The notes under the pieces: generated by a model
The model's input: only the letters and a program-made list of their open reading frames with translations
Database searches by the model: none
What the model was told of the DNA's origin: nothing
Assembly (NCBI RefSeq): GCF_019097595.1
Contig: NC_080710.1
Location: 21,949,780-22,013,779, forward strand
DNA length: 64,000 nt
Reading direction: 5' to 3'
DNA from: Hemibagrus wyckioides
Taxonomy: Eukaryota > Chordata > Actinopteri > Siluriformes > Bagridae
Part shown: positions 57,375 to 64,000 of the stretch, piece after piece
Position numbering within the stretch: the stretch's first letter is position 1
Layout of the letters: every line of letters starts with the position of its first letter
Translations under genes and position numbers: made by a program

Positions 57375-60300
57375 TCAGTAGTTGTACTGCCTCTGTCCAG
57401 GCTGGTGGACTTGACCTGTGGCGGCTTTGGCCTGTTTGGCTCCCCCATCGCGGAGCAGGTTCAGGCGGCGGAGCGCATTACGGGACAGCTGCTGGCGCTG
57501 CACATTGTCCCGAATCCTCTGAGCCAGGCGTCCATTTTTGGCCTGCTCTAGGAAGCTGGCACGTGTGGCAGTGAGAGCAGCTGCATAGCAGCCATGAGGG
57601 GGACTGGGTCTGTGCTGAACTTCAGACCTGCACAGGGAACAACAGTGCACTATTACACCAAACCAGCCACAGAACAATAATCGGTTATATAACTATTACA
57701 GAGGACATGTCTGAGTGAGAGTAAGTGCCACTGCATAAGAATTCACCACCTTTATTAATGACATTTAATACCAATTAGGTCAATTTCAGTTTTGGGTTGT
57801 AACACTACAAAATCTAGACAAGTTCAAAGGGGGCAAATACTTATGCATGGCTCTCTATCTTCAAAATGAAAAGTTAAAATCAATGCATCTCAGCATTATT
57901 GTTCTCTCTCATTACATATTTGTAAAATATTTTATCTAGCTACTGTAATGCAACAAGAAAGTACTTTAGATAGCTATGTTAGTCAGCTCAATTTTACAAA
58001 AAGCCTGAAACCTGTTTAATGTGTAATGTTACCTGAGGATGCTAGGTTCGCAAGAGTTTTCCTTTAGCTGGCGGTGGTGTGAGCTATGCACAGCATAGAC
58101 AGACATGCTGGGGTGCTCAATAAGCAGGTTCTCGAGAGGACTGGTCTCCAAAAGCACTGGACCCCTTCCTCCAGCTGTGAAGCAGGGTGGTGGTGTTATA
58201 AACCAGCTCTCCTCCAGACCACACTCAGCATCCAGGTGCAAGAATCCTCTGTCCTCGGGGTCCATGTCTGCTGCTGAATCCAGAGAGGAGCAGGAGTTGC
58301 AGCGCAGAGGGCAGTCAGGAGCATCTATGTTCTCTGAGCAGACTTCTATCAACTCATCCTCACAGGCACTGGAGCAAGCTTCAGCTGGAGGATCACACAA
58401 TAGAGATCAATATTTACACTCTTCAACAAAGACCTTAATAAAGAAATACAATACAATACAAGCAAAAGCATGCCAAAACATTTATGAAACTGAAATTGGA
58501 TGGATTTATGAAATATCCATCCAAAAAAGAAAACAACTCATATAAAGCCAAGACACACATTTGTGTTTGGTCATCAACCCTAGCACAGAGGCATGTTTTC
58601 ATATTTCGCTGCTATTTCTGCTCTTGGCAGCCAACGGTGTAAACAATGGGAACCTGATATGGTGCCTTACATGTCATTGCCTGTAGAGGGCACAATAGAC
58701 AGTACAGCTAAAATCAGTGAAACAACAATAAAGGCTTTTAGAAAATTATATTTGGGGAGTAATCCCACAACAAGAAAAATAATGTTAAATAACAAAGAAA
58801 TTAAGTAAATTATGGTTTTATCACTGTCTAAAAATGATGTCTGGATGCAAACAACAAAAAACAAGTCTCAAAGCCATCTTGGAATTATTAATAAAAGTTT
58901 AATTAAAGCATTTGCAGCAGTGGTCAAACCTGGACAGATGATTAATGCTCTGTTTAGTTCAGAAGTTGTTTTGGAGAGGCAAAAATGGGATGATTTTGGT
59001 GCAAAAAGGCTGGGTTTTCTTATTGATTTTGCTGGATAAGAAACCTTAATAATAAGGTTTTGTCTCCAGACTATTACACACACATGTGGCATGCACCCAA
59101 GGCTCTATGGCATGGCTTATTCTTGGCTGTAATTGTCTGCTTCAGAGAAACACTTTTTATTACCAGTGACCTGTCATGAAACATTTTTCACTCATGCACT
59201 GTGATTTCACCATGGATTTTCTCCCTCCACTATTGAAATTCTGATTCATTAGTCTATACTAATTAAACCTATAACTGCTCTTTTGTTCATCCCCAAACTA
59301 TCCACTCTTTCTCAAATTACCCCTTCCATTTCCCCTTTCCTAAAGGGACTATGGCTGAACTTGACAACTTATAAGGGCTTTTAAGGCCAATTTAGGCTAT
59401 CAAATATACTTAACGTAATTTGTTTTATTCTTAAATTACAAATGATGATAACCACTAGCAACAAACAGTCTGCTCTCATCCCTTGTTCTTAAAAACCAAT
59501 AAAACCCTATCCTCTCATTATCATGGACAATAGACTGACAGTCTGTATAATGAGATCTACCGAAACTGGCAAGTTTGCATATCTTAGACTACAAACTCAA
59601 TGCCTTATCCATGTTTTTATCCAACCCAGCAAATCTGGCAGCAAGCCTGTATGAGGTAAAACAAATTGACATTTACTCAGTTCTCTTTATCTACTTTTTC
59701 ATCTTTATTTGGCTCACAGGTTTTTCTAAAGTAACACACAACTGAATCCAAATTGGATTCAACCCAAACAAATAAAACAGGCAACAAAGCAGGAACAGGA
59801 AGCTGTAATTTGTCAGCAAGAAATATAAAAGAGATTTCATACACTGCACATTAGCAGCCTTGATTAACAGCCTGACAGTGGCTCCCTTGGATTTTAACAC
59901 TACATCATTTCAGTCAGAATAACAAAACTGAGCTACCATCTCACCTTCTACAAGTGTCTAGACCTTGGTCATGTCTAGGTGCCATGTATTCATATCTCCC
60001 AGCTGATCTCAGGTGACCCAAACAGTGCTATTTTTACATCAGTGATATATTAAGAGGTTTGTTGGCCCTAAATGCCTCCACCTCAGAGGAGAGACCTGAG
60101 CTAGACAGATCAACTTGCACCTCAAATATTTACACCCTGTATAATGTGAGGCAAGGCTAGCTGTCACTTATGTTACTTTTTAAACAAGCAGCAAACGACA
60201 GGCATCATGGCTTTTTCTCTGTCTAGCTTCACAGTGCAGCTTGACATCTGCAATACGTTTCTCACTAGAATGCTACCACAGACATGCCATTAGTCAAGGG

Positions 60301-60541
60301 TATCTGCAGTCACTGCTGACATGACTTTCCAATTAACACATTTTATCAGTGTGCTGTGAATGCCTGTGGTTTATTTAATGCTGAAAGATTTATTGAAATG
60401 GTGTAGGAAACCTCACTAACCAAGATAATCAACAAGGATCCAGTCCTCGTCGTCTTCATTTCTGTTAAAGCCCACATCAGGACATTCACTGGCCTCCTCC
60501 AGGGCATCTCCGAATAGGATGCTGGTGAACCTCTGGAACAT
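57375..60541 (-). CDS. tp53inp1: Tumor protein p53-inducible nuclear protein 1, complete, three coding exons
   Basis: A stress-induced protein of PML bodies and autophagosomes. Coding exons in gene order are 60541-60421, 58384-58033 and 57627-57375. They join in phase into 241 residues (human isoform alpha is 240). The start MFQRFTSILFGD is followed by an acidic stretch containing the LC3-interacting motif DEDWILV (Trp34, Val37). The family core LEESWFITPPPCFTAGG (about 97-113) and LENLLIEHPSMSVYAVH (about 124-140) follow. The C-terminal block FLEQAK...RQQLSRNALRRLNL...VHQPGQRQYNY ends at TGA (57377-57375). The middle exon's acceptor is chosen at 58386-58385 because only it restores the codon split with GAT TAT CTT G. 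Confidence 0.94.
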
Positions 60542-60742
60542 GGTGGAGGAGCTGGGAGAGGAGGAGGGGGCCAGATCAGTCCTGCTAGTGTCGCTTGAGG
60601 ATGGGGCTCTTTGGTCATCAGCTGTTATAGCTGCTCACAGAAGCCTCTGGAAAGGTGCTGAAGTGCATGAGTTTTTCCTTCATGTATTAGGAACACTTAA
60701 AGCTCAGTCATAGCTTTCACAGAGTGTGCAAAAGTTAAGGCC
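60542..60742 (-). other. tp53inp1: tp53inp1 5'UTR part of the start-codon exon, with upstream ORFs
   Basis: The exon opens after a strong acceptor (T-run followed by ACAG, AG at 60744-60743), giving a 201-nt leader before the ATG at 60541. Four or more upstream ATGs are present: a 4-codon ORF (60711-60697), a 21-codon ORF (60683-60618), and an ATG at 60618 that overlaps the previous stop and reads across the main start in another frame. Confidence 0.65.
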
Positions 60743-61856
60743 CTGTAAAAAAAAAAAAAAGAAAAGAAAAAAGGGCAATTAGAGAGATACACCGAGAGAT
60801 TCACTACAGCAGCAAGCAATGAAAGGAAGAGAAAAAGACAATAACACATTGTTAGATCAATATTTAATAACAAAGAACCATTCAATAAACTCAGTTGAGG
60901 GTATGAACTAGACTATTAACGTGGCCCTATAGCACTCCTGGTATGAGTCCAGCCTAGTTCAGTGATTGCTCCACATGACATGTCAAATTAGACAGATTCT
61001 GCCCAGTCCTAGACATGGGGACCATGTAAAAAAAAATCCTTCATAGTCCAGGACAAAGCTGAGACTATCTGGCAAACTTGCTCTCTGCTATGTAGAAAAA
61101 CATCTGAAAACCATACAGGAAAGGTAAATTGTATGTTTTTCCTCACAGCGTGTCAAACAACTGCCAGCTGGCTTGGAATTAGTTGCAGTTCAACAGATTG
61201 GTTTACGATGCGCTACTAAAGACTCAAAAGAAGTCGACATCCACAACAATCAGTATCTCTGCCATTTTTGCATGAACGAGCTACCACTTAGCCTCCAGCG
61301 CTTTTATCTTACAACACACACCTCAGCGCCTCACACCTGCTCGCTTGCCATTTGTTTTGCTGGTACAGGGGACGTTGTTTCGTCGATGAATGAGTTAAGA
61401 TTAGCTAAGTCAAATCTAAAAACCTTGCCAGAATTCTAAACACAAAAAAGGGTAAGATGAGCCCGGTGCTTAAAAAAATAAACCTGAAGTCTATTTCCTT
61501 CATCTGTCACACACCGGTGATAACTAATAACAATAAGACATTTCCTTGTACTGAGAAAAGAATGTGTAAGAAGATCGGTTCAAATTCCATTTAATGGAAG
61601 GAACCTACTTGCTGTAGGTGAAAACTATTTTTCAGCTCTTTCCTTACGGAAAAAAGTTAGTAAATATTTCCTGAGGCAAACAAACATGCTACAGAGTAGA
61701 CAGTGATTATGCTGTGGGGAAAAACACAAGATCCAGTTGTGTTGAATGCAGCATCACACCAGCAGGGGTGCCAAAGACAACTATTAATCTGCTGGACACT
61801 TTATTGTTCTTTAGGGTCTCTTTGGGCCCCTGCCTGTCTCCTTAGGTCCCTTACAG

Positions 61857-61886
61857 ACATCATCATCATCATCATCATCATCATCT
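61857..61886. repeat. (ATC)n microsatellite
   Basis: About nine tandem ATC units in the 5'UTR intron of tp53inp1. Confidence 0.95.
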
Positions 61887-62458
61887 TCCGGTTCACAAAA
61901 TATAACCCATAAATTATAGTGAGTTCACAGAGCAGAGTGCTTAGTAAAAACAAACGCAGTAACCAAATATGAACAAAGACCACCATAACTCCCTCGACAA
62001 AGTGAAGTAAATGCTGAACACGACGCATGTGAGAAAAATGTAACCCCTAAACAGGCTTTGGGTGTTGACAAACACAGCCCTGTGTGCGTCAAATATGCGT
62101 TACAATCAGTACAATAACCCCGGAGGCAAAAATGATGCGCTGGGGCTGGAGTGTCTGTGGATACACATAGGGAGGATCCGACAAGAAACTCTACACCACC
62201 CGGGCTGGGAAGAGCCACTACAGGCCTACAGCTGAGCAAAAATAAACCTAAATAGTCGGGACATTTGGCATGTTTTGCAGGAAACAGGCTTGCAAATAAA
62301 AAGACAAAACATATTTTCTTTTCTTTTGTCTTTCAGCAAGAAATACAGACTAGGAAAAGGAATACGGGTTCCACACCACAGTAACTATTTTGCATGAACA
62401 AGTGATTAAACACTCCTAAAACACTGACCATTATTCATCTTCTATAATAAAGACTCAC

Positions 62459-62700
62459 CTGCGGCAGAGACTCGGTGTAAACAGGAAGAGATGGTAACAA
62501 GACAAAAACGGAACAAAACAAAAGAGCAAAACGAAAACTCGGCTCGCTTGAAGGTTGAGGTAGGATGTGTTACCCAGTATAAATATATATATCTATATAA
62601 ATACTTCTTCTTTGAAGAAAAAAAACACTATTTTTGTGGACCCTTAAACACGAACATATGTTTCTCTCAGTCCCTCCGAGGTCTCACTGCTCTCCTTTGT
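62459..62700 (-). other. tp53inp1: Probable noncoding first exon of tp53inp1
   Basis: A good donor, GCCGCAG|gtgagt, ends at 62459 on the minus strand. Just upstream in gene direction lie promoter-type motifs and raised CpG content. The 5' boundary is not visible and the link to the next exon (60742) is inferred. The intron between holds an (ATC)n repeat and nothing else recognised. Confidence 0.5.
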
Positions 62701-62734
62701 TATTGTTGTGCAAAATTGAGCAGCTGATCGTTGC

Positions 62735-62833
62735 TGACGTCACATCGGACAGCCTATGGGACGGGCCTGTTTAAACACCGCTAGCCAATCGGCGACTGCG
62801 CCTGCCCGTGACTGACTGTCACCAACGCACGTG
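62735..62833 (-). promoter_or_regulatory. tp53inp1: tp53inp1 promoter motifs: CRE, CCAAT, E-box
   Basis: A perfect CRE, TGACGTCA (62735-62742), is followed by a CCAAT box (62785-62789) and CACGTG (62828-62833, context GGTCACGTGC on the minus strand, like USF/TFE3 sites). The block is GC-rich within AT-rich surroundings and sits just upstream of the inferred first exon. No clear p53 full site was found by eye. Confidence 0.5.
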
Positions 62834-62839
62834 ACCAGT

Positions 62840-64000
62840 CCAAAGAAAGGCAAGACTGGGCAAGTTTAGGAGAACCTCAATACTCACAAAATACCGGTGG
62901 AGATTTGATGTCCTGTTGATATCTGGTGCTTTAATGATGGCCTTTCTTAGTTTGAACGACCTTTGTGGGCTAGTACTTTTGCCAGCAGATCACCGACACC
63001 TTATCGTTGAATGCTGTAAATGCATGCTATTGATTAAATATGTGCATGAATGAACAGGAGGAGAGAGAGAGAGAGAGCTTCTCTTCTCTTCCCCTGGAGA
63101 GACAAACAAAAGAATAACAATGGCTGACACGCAGCTGTCCAAATTATAGGTCACTATTTGGGTATGACAAAAGACCTCCACTCAGACAGGTGGATCTGAA
63201 GAGCCTGCTGTGTATAAGAGGAGCAAGGGGTCCACGGAATAACAATAGTCATTCAAATAGGGTGTTAAGATAATTAAATCTCCCATTCAAACCAAAGACA
63301 CCGATCTGGACATCCCGCACAGCTGGACACTGCAGAATGTGTGAAATAAATGATATATCCCTCTAATCATGAATCCCAACTATATTTAGATAATCATCAA
63401 ACATTATATATATTTCACAATCTGTGTACATATATAATGTGTGATTATTTCATATGCAATGCTATATGATGTAGAGAAATTATTGGCAATGTTTTGTTCC
63501 CACACTTCTGTTTCCCAAAACAATAACTGGAACATTTTTGTTAGTTTATTATAATATGACACAAGCCAACCAGGATTTGATATTTTACATTACTTATTCA
63601 CAACAAAAATAACTAAATAAATAACTGAAAATGACTTATAGTATACATGAAGAGTGAATTGTTTAAATTAATTACTTTTTTTTTTTTAATTTTTTTTATC
63701 ATTTTAAGGACTTGTTTTACAAAATTGTTGTAATGTGTGAATAGTACATCAGTAACCCAGTGTTCATGGAAGTTTATTCATGGAAGTGATGGAAAACAAT
63801 AAAATTAAATCATATTGATGATCTTTGAGCTACTGAGTCATATCCTGCTGATGAAAGACAGCACCATGTTGGCTCAGAATCTTGAAAACATTTCTGCCTG
63901 GTTCAGGATCAGTAAACAAGAATTACACTCTTTTTCCACAAACTGGCTTCTTCTGTGAAACACTGATCAATAAGAGGGTTGAACACTTCCTACAAAATAA
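62840..64000. other. Intergenic sequence upstream of tp53inp1
   Basis: AT-rich, with a short (GA)n run (63058-63078) and a T-run (63676-63702). No exon, RNA gene or clearly recognisable mobile element is seen. Confidence 0.5.

Noticed and set aside
60346..60618. A 90-residue minus-strand open frame over the tp53inp1 start
   Set aside because: It is out of frame with the recognised protein and reads into the intron. Treated as an overlapping upstream ORF, not as a protein.

Overview
The window is vertebrate genomic DNA, almost certainly from a ray-finned (teleost-type) fish. Genes have many short exons with GT/AG junctions, and introns run up to 7.6 kb. There are dense (TG)n, (CT)n and (GATA)n microsatellites. 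Degraded Tc1/mariner pieces, a tRNA-type SINE, a palindromic MITE and a LINE-like 3' tail are all of kinds common in fish genomes. The species cannot be fixed from the sequence alone.

Positions 1-48,190 hold the 3' part of one large plus-strand gene. Its 28 visible coding exons join in frame with consistent splice phases and encode 2,309 residues up to a TAA at 46,601. The order is cadherin repeats, a primitive-classic-cadherin region, EGF, LamG, EGF, LamG, EGF-like segments, one membrane span and a catenin-binding classical cadherin tail. This is a type III classical cadherin, of the insect DN-cadherin / chick Hz-cadherin kind, which as far as I know mammals lack. The 5' end lies upstream of the window. 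The 3'UTR carries a SINE.

Positions 49,130-54,200 hold ccne2 (cyclin E2) on the minus strand, complete in ten coding exons (393 aa), plus an upstream noncoding exon with TATA, NRF-1 and E2F-like motifs. It is tail-to-tail with the cadherin gene.

Positions 55,395-62,700 hold tp53inp1 on the minus strand, complete in three coding exons (241 aa). It has a ~2 kb 3'UTR, a leader with several upstream ORFs, and a promoter with CRE, CCAAT and E-box motifs. From memory, the ccne2-tp53inp1 order matches human 8q22, but the cadherin sits where mammals have INTS8.

The three genes are not an operon. They are an adhesion receptor next to two cell-cycle/stress genes, each with its own promoter. The most unusual non-genic structures are a 39-bp perfect inverted repeat at 15,643-15,757, a 779-bp fold-back Tc1/mariner derivative at 44,294-45,072, an 18-bp target duplication around a retrocopy-like insert at 24,266-24,477, and UG-repeat tracts at four cadherin 3' splice sites.
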